Assembly (NCBI GenBank): GCA_039000515.1
Contig: JBCFYV010000012.1
Location: 13,815,708 to 13,879,707 of the forward strand
Reading direction: 5' to 3'
DNA length: 64,000 nt
From: Timema cristinae
Lineage: Eukaryota; Arthropoda; Insecta; Phasmatodea; Timematidae
Part shown: positions 13,363-25,020 of the stretch, in pieces
How the letters are laid out: the number at the start of each line of letters is the position of its first letter
How positions within the stretch are numbered: position 1 is the first letter of the stretch
Program-made: the position numbers and the translations under genes
Notes under the pieces: model-generated
Seen by the model: only the letters and a program-made list of their open reading frames with translations
What the model was told of the DNA's origin: nothing
Databases searched by the model: none

Positions 13363-15169
13363 AATAAGCTAAAGATTAAACGTCATATTCACATTCTACG
13401 ACGGCTATGACAAAAATAAAAGACGTTAAAACTGCTTATATGTAGATAATTATTTGTTATTGTGGAAATAATGTAGACATATTTCAAAAGGGTTAATTTG
13501 CTTCACCGTCCATCAACACACTCTTATCTTTAACATAGACTCCCTTTAACCTGTTCCCTAATATCTAATTGCTTAGCTTGTTAAGTTTTGATGTTAGGCC
13601 AGGTTTAAATATCCTCAATCTGGTGAACTGAGGTTTGTTTTTACTATGTAATTTATCACTATATCCAAACAAATGTTACTGAAATTCCCCTAAAAAAAGT
13701 TAAGATGCTCATATTATGGTACTAAATGTAATAAATCCTACACGAGTGAAGGGGTTTTAAGTATTAAAAATTTGTGTTTATAAATAAAAATAAAAATAGA
13801 TATTGAACTTAAAGGCCACTAAAACCATTTTAAATAAACACATAAACGTATATTTGACACTTTGGGAGAGAGTTAACCAAGTCATAACTAACAAATATTG
13901 TTGATATAAATTGAATAAAGACTATTATATATTTTAAAAGAAAATTAAATTGATTTAATACCATTAAAAATGACAGTTGATCATGGGAATTGATATTAGA
14001 CAAAATGTTTTATTTTTAACAGAAATAAATCGTATGCGAGTGGATATATTATTATATATATTATTATATTATTATTATATTACATACAATGTATATATAT
14101 CGTCTATCTTATAACTAAAATAGTCAAAGTTTATGTGCTTAAGGATGTATGTATTTTTAGATGCAAAAGATAAAATTTAAGAACCAGAGAAAGATTTAAC
14201 TTTACCAACTTATTTAAGGGAAATTGGGGTTATAACCTCAAGTTTAGTTTTAAATAATTTTATCTTTTGTGGTACTGTTGGGGTTTTAAGCCAGGAGAGT
14301 AATTGTTTAATTTCTTTGAATATAATTTATTGATGTGTATAGTATTTATTTGTTTCCTGGCTAACTTGATTACCATAGATAAATAAAAAAGAATTATTAA
14401 GGAGATCATATTATCAAGTCACCTGTGTTTATAGTCTGGTTTGTTGTTTTACACTCAGACTGGTCTGTAAAAATTGTTTATTTGCAAAATATATTGAACT
14501 GGTGACGTTCCTAATTTTTATTTGATTTCATCCTAAATTTAAATAGACGTTTAGGGTCAGATTCAACCTCGTTAGGACAGAATATGAGGAGCTACTTGGA
14601 TGAAAAATTAGCAGCTCTGGTCTAGAAAATTAATATAAGCGACCAGAGGGTTCATTAAGCTGACCACATGACACCCTATTTCCTCAGATGTTGGCACTAT
14701 CTTCATCAGCAGATGGTTCCATTTGATTGGTACAGCTTGAATGAGGTCTGATAAAATGGAATTTGGTTTGGTGTATACAATAAAAAAACAGATTACTTCT
14801 TTTAAATATAGTCAGCTAAAACTCCAAAATAGCGTCGAATATAATAATAACAACGAAATTAAAAAAATACTAATATTATAAAACTTTAACTGCAGGATCT
14901 CACGGACTTTTTCAAATTATTCAAGAAAATCCGGGGGTGTGAATTTTGATTGTATATTTTCACTTTAGCACCTTAACGCATTTACAGAGGGATAACACCA
15001 AAGCCAAGAAACCTGAAAAGTAAAACTTAAATAATATGTATAAAATATATATAATCATATAAAAAAGGGGAATAAACAAATGTACAATTATTGAAAGCCT
15101 TACATCTTAAACCACGTAACCAATGATGTTGGTAGCTCAAAAAACCAATGAAGATAGACAATGAAAACT
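13363..15169. other. AT-rich noncoding DNA
   Basis: An AT/TTA-rich microsatellite tract spans about 14041-14102. No gene was seen. Confidence 0.45.
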
Positions 15170-15310
15170 TGGCCCATTCACTTAAATAAACTTCAAGGTG
15201 TGACGATTGTCATGTATTATCACTTAATTAAACCTCTGCCTGTGTGCACTTTTGTCATGTATTTTCACTTAAATAAACTTCAGGGTGAACACCTTGACCA
15301 TGTATGTATA
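15170..15310. repeat. Short tandem array, unit about 43 bp, three copies
   Basis: CACTTAAWTAAACYTC recurs at 15179, 15221 and 15266. TGTCATGTATTWTCACTTAA links the units. Confidence 0.6.
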
Positions 15311-16257
15311 TAATAATATAATGCATACTTGATATAGTTGACTACGTGACCAAATATGCGAATAACTTTAAAGACTATATAACTAAAATATAAAATTAGT
15401 CATTAGTATGTATATAGGGAAAAATATAGGGCGTGGAGCTCTATCAGTCATATTTTGTCACGCTTAATTGTCTAAGCACTTACATCCTGACACCCAACAC
15501 AATATAACCACTGATAGTTGTGAAAAAAAACTACACTATGAAACATAGAAAACAAAAACTGGTCATGGGTCTGCCTGCGTTGTTTGAGTAACTTTACTAT
15601 GTGCATTCTTACATTTATCTTGATCACAATGGAGGGATAGTCCAACACCAAGGAGTATTAATTTAAAAATGATCCAATCGATACCTAAAAAGACTTGTGA
15701 CTAAGCCCTTTAAGTGATTATTCGAACTTATATATTTGTATTCATTGAATGAAATTATTACACCAATTAACTACTTGAACATTGTTAGTGATAACTAAAA
15801 AGCCTATAAATGGTCAAGGTGAGTCTAAAAAATATAATCGAAGAACAGAATGATGTAATTTCTGACCGGTCGTATTCACTCGAGCTGGTCAAGTTTATCA
15901 TCTTTTCAATCACATCGCGTGCAGCGTATTGACAATTAATGAGGTTTGGGAGTAATAGACGCCCCACGAATCTTGATACCACTTTGTGTTCAAGGTTTTA
16001 TACCAGATGTGAGTTTATGTTGTCGAAATGATACCCAGGTACAATATCATGAAATATAAGAATTTTAAAATTATTGAGGCACAACATAATATATGTCGTA
16101 GAAAATTATATTTATTTAGTACGTGCATTGGATAGTTCGTGTGGCTTTCATTTAAAAACTCAACCTAAACTTTCTAAATACACAAAAATATCCAAAAACA
16201 TGACTCAGAAACAAACTTAAACTATAATACTACGTCCTGAAATTGAAAAATGACACC
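15311..16257. other. AT-rich noncoding DNA, no gene seen
   Basis: No coding or repeat signature was recognised. Confidence 0.4.
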
Positions 16258-16340
16258 TGAACATGGGAATTGAGCCCGGTAATTGAATCCGGGACCTTTG
16301 GCTTAGTACGCCAATGATTTAACCACTGAGCTATTCATGA
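16258..16340 (-). repeat. tRNA-derived SINE head, family C
   Basis: The minus strand reads ATAGCTCAGTGGTTAAATC (box A-like), then CCGGATTCAATTACCGG (box B-like). The same head occurs at 28555 and 52265. Confidence 0.5.
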
Positions 16341-18180
16341 ATATAGGAATTCTATGCTGTAAGCACTGTAAATGCTTGCTTAATTATATTGTGCCCAACT
16401 CCTTGGACCACCAGGTCCTGGGTACCATTCTTCTGGTCCTCGCGAATTGCCACTGCCTGGTGACGTATTTCCACTTAGTCAAATCCAGGGATCATACAAG
16501 AAAAATAAACTCAATGCTATCGTGTTTTCCTGAAATTTATTATTTTCGTATTGTGCAAATAAATCCTTCGATATCCACTCCGCACAGTTTTTCGTCCACG
16601 AGGCTAATTGAGCGGGGCTTACGATTCACTCTCAGGACTCAACACGTCCGCTACCCAGTCTTGCTGCAAGTCAACTCCTAGCTCAAGTCCTCCCATAGTT
16701 AAAGTGGACTCTTACTTCGAATGCTCTCTCAGTTACAGTTCCTGAGCTTGAACCACCGACCCTCCAAGCCACGCTGCGCAACCCTACGCCAGCGCTGTCT
16801 AGAGGGGACGTAGCTACAGCTCGAACCACAATTGGTGCCAACCTAACTGGCACAATATACATTTGTCTATGGTGAAAAACCCACAAATTATCAAACGGAA
16901 ATTTTGTATAATTTGACAACGTTCCCACAAGCATGATCAGGATGAAAAAGGTTTTCCTGTTACTACGCAACTTGTGTCCTCCAAAACTCTCTAGTATAAC
17001 TCGACTATAGGTAAAGAAGATATAATAACGTATTAAGGGCCATAATATTAACTGATTTTGGCGCAGATGACACTGTAATTATCCAGAGGATTCCCCTTAT
17101 TTAAATAATTATCCGTTTAGCTTTAAGCATGTTCAGTTTCTCGTCTGCATCTGCTTTGAAACTACGATAAATAACAAGTCGCAAGACAGACGTAACGGAC
17201 TGTTGGGGTTGACCTTGGTACCACTTCTCTAATGACTAGCTCTTTGTAATTTGCCTATTATTGAGGGGATATAATGATCTTTTTGGTTTCATTTCCAAGA
17301 GAGAGGACCCATAAAGTTGTTTATGAGAGAGCCTTACGATTAAAAAAAAATCAATTATAATATTTTATTTGTAAAAGACTCTGATTATAATGAAACTCTG
17401 CGGACTCAGATATTTTGCTCACTATATCCTAAGTTCACTAAAACGGATTTTTTTAAATCTTAAAGTAGTGGGTTAGTGAAAAAAAATAAGAATTCAAATA
17501 CAATGATTCTTTATTGAAATATATTAATTAATCTTAAAAACAATCGGTTGCATGCTGTTATTTACTGTATACTGTTTTGGTTAATATTTCTTACAGGTCC
17601 TTCTTTAGAGTCTGCGCTTTTTATACAATTATTAAATGGCCACAGTCTGTCATTCAATATCCTTAACTACTGTCGTATTAATACAACTCAGAAGACTGTC
17701 TTTCTTTACTTGCCGCAGACAGAGGTATTAGAATTTAAACCTGGTCAATGAGTACAGTAACTGTTAAAGCTCATCCGCCCCCCCCCCCCCCCCTTTCCAC
17801 GTTCCATACTTTCAATCAAGCTGTGTGCTACCTAAACAAGAACTCAAGTAGAGAATGGGTGTGTTCAAGTTTAAACAACCAAGAAATTTTTCTTTAAGTA
17901 TTATGATGACATTTATTATTGAATTTTTAATTTTTCTGTTCACTAAAACTGAAGTTAAGGGTTTATTATAAACGATTTTTTTTAACACAAATTGAAATGT
18001 ATGTGAGTTGGGACCAATGAATTAGGTTCACTGTACCCGAATGTTCACTACAAACAATTTCACTAAAATTAGAGTTGACTGTAGGCCAGACATATGTCTA
18101 TATATTTTATAAGAGTTTGTCACCACATTCAAATATTACCTTGTAATTATAATAATTTGGATCCCTCTCGTATATTAAAA
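16341..18180. other. Noncoding DNA with a GC-richer block and a poly-C run
   Basis: The block at 16560-16980 is GC-richer than its surroundings and holds opposed ORFs (plus 114 aa, minus 95 aa) with no recognised domain; it may be a fragment of an unknown repeat. A run of 16 C lies at 17778-17793. Confidence 0.35.
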
Positions 18181-18428
18181 AACTTCTGTGCTGGCGGCCG
18201 GGGTTCAATCCTCGGTCCCGCACAGATTTATCTGTTTTCTAAACCCTTCCTTCCCCTCTGACAGGACGTGTATTAATCACAACTTGTGAATGTGGGGAAT
18301 GCCAGGCCTCCACCGTGGTTCGGATTCCACGTTAAACTGTAGGTCCTTCATTTCATCTCACAATCACCCTACCATTACACATTGGCGTAAGTGCGTATAA
18401 CCCGAACGGGTAGTAAGACGCGGTGCTA

Positions 18429-18463
<35 letters not shown>

Positions 18464-18464
18464 T
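18181..18464 (+). repeat. tRNA-derived SINE, family A, 5'-truncated
   Basis: It starts inside the head (CTGTGCTGGCGGCCGGGG) and keeps box B GGTTCAATCC. It shares the body with the copies at 29629 and 35977 and ends in CCCGAACGGGTAGTAAGACG then (TAA)n at 18429-18464. Loss of box A shows 5' truncation, as expected from LINE-driven insertion. Confidence 0.8.
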
Positions 18465-20902
18465 TAAAAAAGTCATGGATGAAGTTGATCCTTCTTTAGA
18501 GTATTGTATGTAAAATATCCTTTCAATACTTCATCTATGGAGAATCATACGCTTTTCAAAACTAATGTCAATATATTACATTATAAAGCTTATATTTTCT
18601 TTCAAAAATCAACACTGTATTGTTTACAACAAAAAAAAGCAAGTGACGCTAGCTCCCTCTACCCAGTAGGAAGCTAGCCTTCACAACATTTGTCACCAGG
18701 ATTTTTTCTATTAGTTGGTTTTTACACTGGTGACAAGAGGTCCAAGAGGCAAGGGGTAGGTCATATATAAGTCACTTGTGCGTATGAATATATAGCAGTA
18801 ACATAGTGTCGGTGACATAAATCTAGAGAAGAATAGTAACATAAATCTACACAGTACACGGTACTCAAAACACGGAACATATAATGTCACAGAAAAAAAA
18901 ATCTGTAATTCAACTAAACTATCATCTAAAATTATATCTTCAGTTACAGAGGTGAAATCATATTAATAAATCGTGTGCAAATTTAAAGGTCTTACTTATT
19001 TCATAAGGGTAATAAATATCACTATAATTGGCGATCGATCACGGGGCTATAAATACCAATTATCTCACAATATAATTTTGTATCGTATTAATTAGCGCCC
19101 ATCACGGACGCATATAATTTCAAGAACGTTGTAACCTATTGTCTCTTCACTGTGATCGGGTACCTACTATAGCTATCATTAATATTTGGCATATTGACAT
19201 ATAAGCTTGTAATAAATAAACGCTCATGTTCACATTTTTAGGTCTTATATTATGAGAATAAAACGAATCAGATTTCTGGATTTTGAAGAAACCCATATAA
19301 GAAGCTAAAAGGCCAAAGGCGTATCCTAAATAAAATTATTTAAAAAAAATACACCTCAGGCGCACATCTTATTGCATTCCCAAGTTATTTTGCAAAGTTT
19401 CTTGCTCTTGAAGTTACATTATTATGACACAAATGTACATTAATATATTTTATTTGATTATTTCCTTGTCTTCTCTGGAGCTAAATCTGCCTTTTAGTGG
19501 GAGAATTTACCTATTTGTGTGAATATTTATTATGTATATGTAATCAAATAAAGATTTTGAACGTTTCCTATTTGTAAGTTTTAATATGTTAAATAAACAC
19601 GATAAAATATAACCAAAACAAACTATGTATAGCTTATCTTTAAAGTTTAGCTTTAAATGTGTTCTGTAAATACACTTTAGATTGCAGTTGATTTGGTGAT
19701 CAAGTAAGACAGAAAATATTAATAATTCTACATTCATTGAAATATATAGCATTGATCACGTGGTGTAAGACAGGGCATAGGAATAAACATCAATTTTATT
19801 GGATTTTGATAGAAAATATAATTGTAGTCTATGTGATAACCGAATATCTAAGTTATATCCACGCAAGATTTCAATTCGAACGGTACAATGTTTTTTGCGT
19901 TAGTGAGTAACGTAAAAGAGAACAACTAATTTTTAAAAATATAATAGATAGACTCATTTAAAAACTATTAAAATTATAAAAATATATTTACATTCTATAT
20001 ATATATCCCATGATCAAACATTTTACCTCAAACGTTTATAAATCTCAAAGCTAATGTAAAATGAATATGTTCTTAGAGTATTCTTCCACAAATCGCTAAG
20101 ACTCTGGCTTGTTTTCCAAGTGTTTCCAACAGTCATGTTTCTCGGTGGGCTAGTCATGTTTTTCAATTTTAACTAATTTTCAGTAATAATGCTTATGTTG
20201 CATTTGAATTTAATTTTTAGAAAATGAACCTTAACTAAAGTTCTAAAAAATGTAGGCCTAATAAAATCAACCTAATAAATAAAACGCTATTAATGAATAC
20301 ATACATGTATTTTATACCACATCTCTCTGCACGGTAGGGTTGTACTTAACGTTAATGTTAATTGGAAGAGGGAGATATTTTTAGATAAAATTATCCAAAT
20401 TGCATAAAAGAAGGTTCTATTTCATAAATATGAAAAAAAACTCATTACACTGGCCAGAAATTCAAGCGCTTGTCTTCAATGCATCGGAAAACATGAATGA
20501 GTTCAATAGAACTAAATCTAAGTTTAATTTTATTCATTTATTGCGACGGACCCTTAGATCACTATCAGGTTTCGGTTGACAATACATATACATTAAAAAT
20601 ATATTCTAAACTAGCCTAATTTTTATGCAACATCCCCACTGGCAGGTGTTTTTATAATGTAAAAGTACTTTTCAATAATTATAGTGATTGTAAGGAAAAA
20701 TTTATTTTGGATGGTTTTGTTTCTTATCATATGGCATATATGACTGGGAAAAACCTTGACATATATAGTTCGGTCACCTTATTTGTAGATTATTAGCCGC
20801 TCTGTTGGCACATAATGTTGTCTAGGGTACACCCTAGGAGGTTGTCTATACGTCGAGATGATGTGATGACGGTTATTATGGAGTTGTGGAGCCGGGGTGA
20901 GA
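18465..20902. other. AT-rich noncoding DNA, no gene seen
   Basis: No gene was recognised. The stretch 20780-20930 ends in a CCTAA-type tract and may be the end of an unknown element. Confidence 0.4.
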
Positions 20903-20930
20903 CTTAACCTAACCTAATCCTAACTAACCA
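20903..20930 (-). repeat. Degenerate telomere-like (CCTAA)n tract
   Basis: TTAACCTAACCTAATCCTAA is the complement of the arthropod TTAGG telomere unit. It is preceded by GAGCCGGGGTGAGAC. It could be the tail of a retroelement rather than a true interstitial telomere. Confidence 0.4.
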
Positions 20931-21056
20931 AATACTGGTGACCGTAGGGCTTATTCCCCTTAAGGGAAAATTAACCAAGGTAACTGCTGAGAATCGAGCT
21001 TAAGACACTAAGATCTATAGCCAGGTGCACTGACCACTACACCATGGGTCCTGTTT
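20930..21056 (-). repeat. tRNA-derived SINE head, family D
   Basis: The minus strand gives CATGGTGTAGTGGTCAGTGC (box A-like) and AGCTCGATTCTCAG (box B-like), with tRNA-like spacing. The 3' body differs from families A to C. Confidence 0.5.
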
Positions 21057-21394
21057 TGGCTATATTGATTAATTAATTATAAATGGGCAAATATAGCATT
21101 TACACGATATAATTCATTGTGTCTCATTTCACCAATAAAAATATTTAAAGTAACTAGATACATGCCTGATTGTTTTAAAGCATTTCTACTGGATGGTTTT
21201 AATAAATATTTAAATATTATATTTCCAAATAATGAATATCGAATTTTAAATCTAGTAGCGATAGCAAGAAAGATATTTACAAGATACTCAAGAGTGTTCA
21301 CTTGTTATTTTTTTAACATGATCTACACGAAATGCTGCATAAACGACTCAAATTGTCCCCTAGCCTGTTTAGATATTATTTTAAACCTAGATCT

Positions 21395-21712
21395 GTGGTC
21401 GCGAGGACCAAGGCGTCACACTCTCAATGGACAGGATTGTCAGTGGTGGTAAGGCTGGGGCTAGTATTCCATCTGGGTGTGGTTAGAATAAGTTTTCATA
21501 AAATATTTCCCCCTAACATCTTAAGAAAATGTGGGTAAATTTCAAAACAATACTTTCCTCATGTGTGTTTAAATATTATAGCTAGATGTGGATAGGCCAT
21601 CTCTTATGAATAAATGGTTTCCCAATCTGCTTTCACTATTCCTTACTTATTTACAGCATATTTACTTACTATATAAGTTTATTAACCGTTACTAAGACGT
21701 GGTGCTGAAAAA
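21395..21712 (+). repeat. tRNA-derived SINE, family B (old, diverged)
   Basis: The head is AAGGCGTCACACTCTC, followed by GGCTGGGGCTAGTATTCC and TCTGGGTGTGG. The 3' end is TACTAAGACGTGGTGCTG, the common SINE tail of this genome. Confidence 0.55.
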
Positions 21713-22989
21713 AAACTAATATTAATGGTTTGATCAAATCTTTTACCGACGAGTATACGTGACGTGGACCCAGCAAAGGGGAGGAACCTCTTGATCTCCA
21801 AGTTTGCTAGCAGGCTTCATATTTTGGTAGATTTTCTGGTACTGTGTGTGCCTGAAAGAAATGAGGAACTGGTGCCGGCTTACTTTACAACAGCAACAGC
21901 AGGACCTAGTGATATTATGCTTCAAGAGGAGAATGGTAGGTTAAGGCTCTCCATTGTTTCTGGAAATTAAGTCATAACGAAGAGGTGGAGAATACAAGGC
22001 TGATGATAAGCTGTTCTTTGCGATTGTTCTATGAAACTGGGGGGGTGGCGTATAAAAGGGAGAGTCGGAATAGAACGAAGGAAATGGGTAAGGGGCGTTA
22101 CTGTTATTACCAGCCAAGTTTGTATGGTGTATTGTACTAAAGAGGTGTGTGATTCGATGTTTTTACATCCAAAGAAGTGTTGGTGAAAGAGGTAAGAAAT
22201 ATACTAGAGTTAATGAGTATACTATTAGTAGAAGCTGCTGTACTCACGCTGATAGAATATACGAGGAGCCACCATCCAAATAATGTTTTGTCCATAAAAT
22301 TAAATTATTGAACACCATCAATAGATTCATCTTAATATTTCTTATTAATAACGTGTCCAATTTGTTCTATTAATGTATTGGATCATTATAAAAGAGCTCA
22401 GAAAAAGTTTTTTTTTTTCAAAACGGTATTGTCCATCATCAGCACATGATAATTACTTGTTTAGTTCAAGCATTAGCATTATTCACTAAACTTACTGAGA
22501 ACACCAAAGCACACAAACACAAAGAAATGTCACACTGTCATATACTCTGAAAAGATGCTGATGATAGAGTGCCTGAACCTGACATTGTTTTAACAGACTT
22601 CTAGGCAAGCCTGCGCTTGCGTGCTGCAACACCTCTTCTTAACACCCCTCCTCCACCACTATGACCCACATTCCTAGTATCCATAATCAAAGGTTGAAAT
22701 ATGTCTTTCTAATCTCCCCAATTTATTTTGTATTATCATGAAATTATCATTTAAATAAATTAATGTTTATGTAAAAAAAGCAGTATAGTGGGACATGCCA
22801 AACACTGTAGAGTTAAATATATTAACTTATAATTCAAAGTGAATAATATCTAAAAAAAACTTCAGGGGATAGGACATTTTTAATAATATATTTGAGCTCA
22901 GCACGTCAAGCTTAGTAGGAATTTGTGTATAATATGTCAGATAAAAAATGGCTGGTGAATAGTGATAATTGTATTAATAACAGGGAGTC
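21713..22989. other. Noncoding DNA, unassigned GC-richer block
   Basis: Positions 21740-22280 are richer in G than the background and open in the plus frame 21764-21970, with no recognised domain. It is possibly a decayed element fragment. The rest is AT-rich with no feature. Confidence 0.35.
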
Positions 22990-22994
22990 GCACC

Positions 22995-23145
22995 AAAATA
23001 TTGATCGATTCCAGTTCTTTTTACGGTTCCACAATCAAACATTTTAAGGCTTCAGTACTGATTTCGGTTAGAGAAAAATAAAAGTTAATGTCTTTTTAGT
23101 TATTAATTAAGTTCCGGTTCTGTTTCCGGTTCTTATAAATATTTC
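22995..23145 (+). repeat. Degenerate GGTTCCGGTTCT simple repeat
   Basis: Scattered GTTCCGGTTCTG and TTTCCGGTTCTT units occur. A second patch lies at 24920-25020 in the same orientation. Confidence 0.45.
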
Positions 23146-23224
23146 TTCATTTGACAAACAAACATAAAAAAAAGAATAATAAAGCGTCTAGAAATAAAAT
23201 GGAAGTAAGGGAAGAAAAGAACGG

Positions 23225-23360
23225 CTCATTGCAATTGGGCCACGATATCAGTTATTCCATAAGCTCACACGTGGATTAAGCCACGAGACCAGTTATTACA
23301 TAATCTCACACGTGGATTAAGCCACGAGACCAGTTATTCCATTGGGCCACGTTCATGGAC
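23225..23360. repeat. Tandem array, unit about 41 bp
   Basis: CTCACACGTGGATTAAGCCA and CGAGACCAGTTATT repeat twice almost perfectly, with flanking partial units. The edges contain TTGGGCCACG, a core also seen in the array at 31370-31775. Confidence 0.7.
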
Positions 23361-24919
23361 CAGAAGGATTATAAAAGATATAGATATATATAAATTATTA
23401 CCATTATAGTTGGGCCACGTATACCTGTTATGATACAAGGCTGTGCATAGACGTATACAAAATATACGTACAAATTATAGTAATCAAGTAAGTATAAAGT
23501 AACCACCCTTAACTTGAGGGTTAGGGTCACAGTCAAAAATTTCCTAGTACAGACAAACATGGGGAAAGACCGAATAAAATCCCACTGTTCTATGTTAGGG
23601 CTCATATAAAATGTAAAGGTCCATCATTATGTTGTGATGGATAATACTAATGATAACAATACTTTCCTTTGAACTCTACCCCTTTTATTTACAAACACAA
23701 TCTTTTACATAAGGGCCCTACTTTTAGGTAGCACCTAAATTTACGTAATTAATAATCCTATTGAACTTAACTTTAACCACAAAATGTCACTCGCCTTCAA
23801 TAGCTTTTAAGACCGTGCATCACATGACATAAACTATAATATATCTAGAAATAACAAATTTACACTATCACCATTGCCCGTGAATCATTTCTGATTAAAC
23901 ATTAAATAAGCTAACGAGTTGATAGAGGTTCCTAGCACTTAAAGGGGTTGAAATATTAAATATATTTTGATATTAACTATATTGAAAAGGCCATTTTTGG
24001 CCCTCTTAGGATGGCTTCACAGATAGCATTGTGCACAAATATTCTTTGTCATAATAGGGGCATACTTTTGTTATTAAAAAGAAGCTTTGTCGCTTTGTCT
24101 CCCAACATCACTACGGAAAATTTCAAGTAATCATTCTAAAACGAATGCACTGCAAACATGTGTCATATAATGTAGGTCTGGCCATCTTTTCTCTTTTTTT
24201 CAGTTAAGTCGCGTGAGGTGGGAGCTGAGTTTGGTCTGATATGATGAACTTTATCTTAATTCGTCGGCAGTTTCGGAACAGCATCATGCATGGCTACGTA
24301 GATATCTTTCGTAAAAAGACAATATCTCTGAATGACGTTTTGCCAACTCAGAATGGATGAGTTTCGATTTCCTTTCTCATACATTTTCCTTAGCTCTTCG
24401 CTTAACACAATTGCTTATAACTTGTCGATTTATATTTTTCACCACTTAATGATTATAATTTGTATCACCATCGATTCTAACACTACTTTTTATGTTGTTG
24501 GTATACACTTTTGCTGAAGACTTTTTGTTCACACATCTACAGTGAACTTTACCATCGCTAGAAGTATGAGCCATTGAAAACTTGTTACTTTCTAGGACAA
24601 GATAGTTTTTGCACCTTTCACTCCACGTAAAATAACTGTCATATTTCAATCACTTGAACACTACACAAAGTGATTTCTAAAGTTTGGATGTATATGTCTT
24701 TACATGTCTATGCACAAACTTGTCTCATAGCTGGTATATGGGGGAAAACTGTAATGTTTACGTAAAATGTGTACGTGGCCCAATAGTATTGTGGGATTAA
24801 CACCATCCTTTTTAAATGAGGATCATAATATATTTGCATGGCCCATTTGAAATGCGCCCGAAAAGAAAGCATAAAATATATACATACCTTTATGATCATA
24901 AAAATATATATTGATCCCA
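23361..24919. other. AT-rich DNA between two simple-repeat patches, with a dispersed repeat near its right end
   Basis: TTGGGCCACGTATAC (near 23410) has a near-exact inverted partner at 24767-24781. Positions 24760-24860 hold a dispersed repeat (GTGGGATTAACAC, CATGGCCCA, ATGCGCCCG). The same repeat is interrupted by the Harbinger element at 32085-34938. No gene was seen. Confidence 0.5.
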
Positions 24920-25020
24920 ATACCGGCTCTGGTTTTTAAGAAATTTTTATGGTTCCTGTTCCGGTTCTGATTCTTTAAAATAAACTGTTGGTTTTTGATA
25001 ACTGTTTTTGTTCCAGTTCA
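24920..25020 (+). repeat. Degenerate GGTTCCGGTTCT simple repeat, second patch
   Basis: ACCGGCTCTGGTTTTT and GTTCCTGTTCCGGTTCTG match the patch at 22995-23145. Confidence 0.4.

Noticed and set aside
16337..16681. 114-aa ORF as a gene
   Set aside because: It begins within a SINE-like head and has no recognised domain; an opposed ORF follows in the same GC-richer block, as expected by chance.
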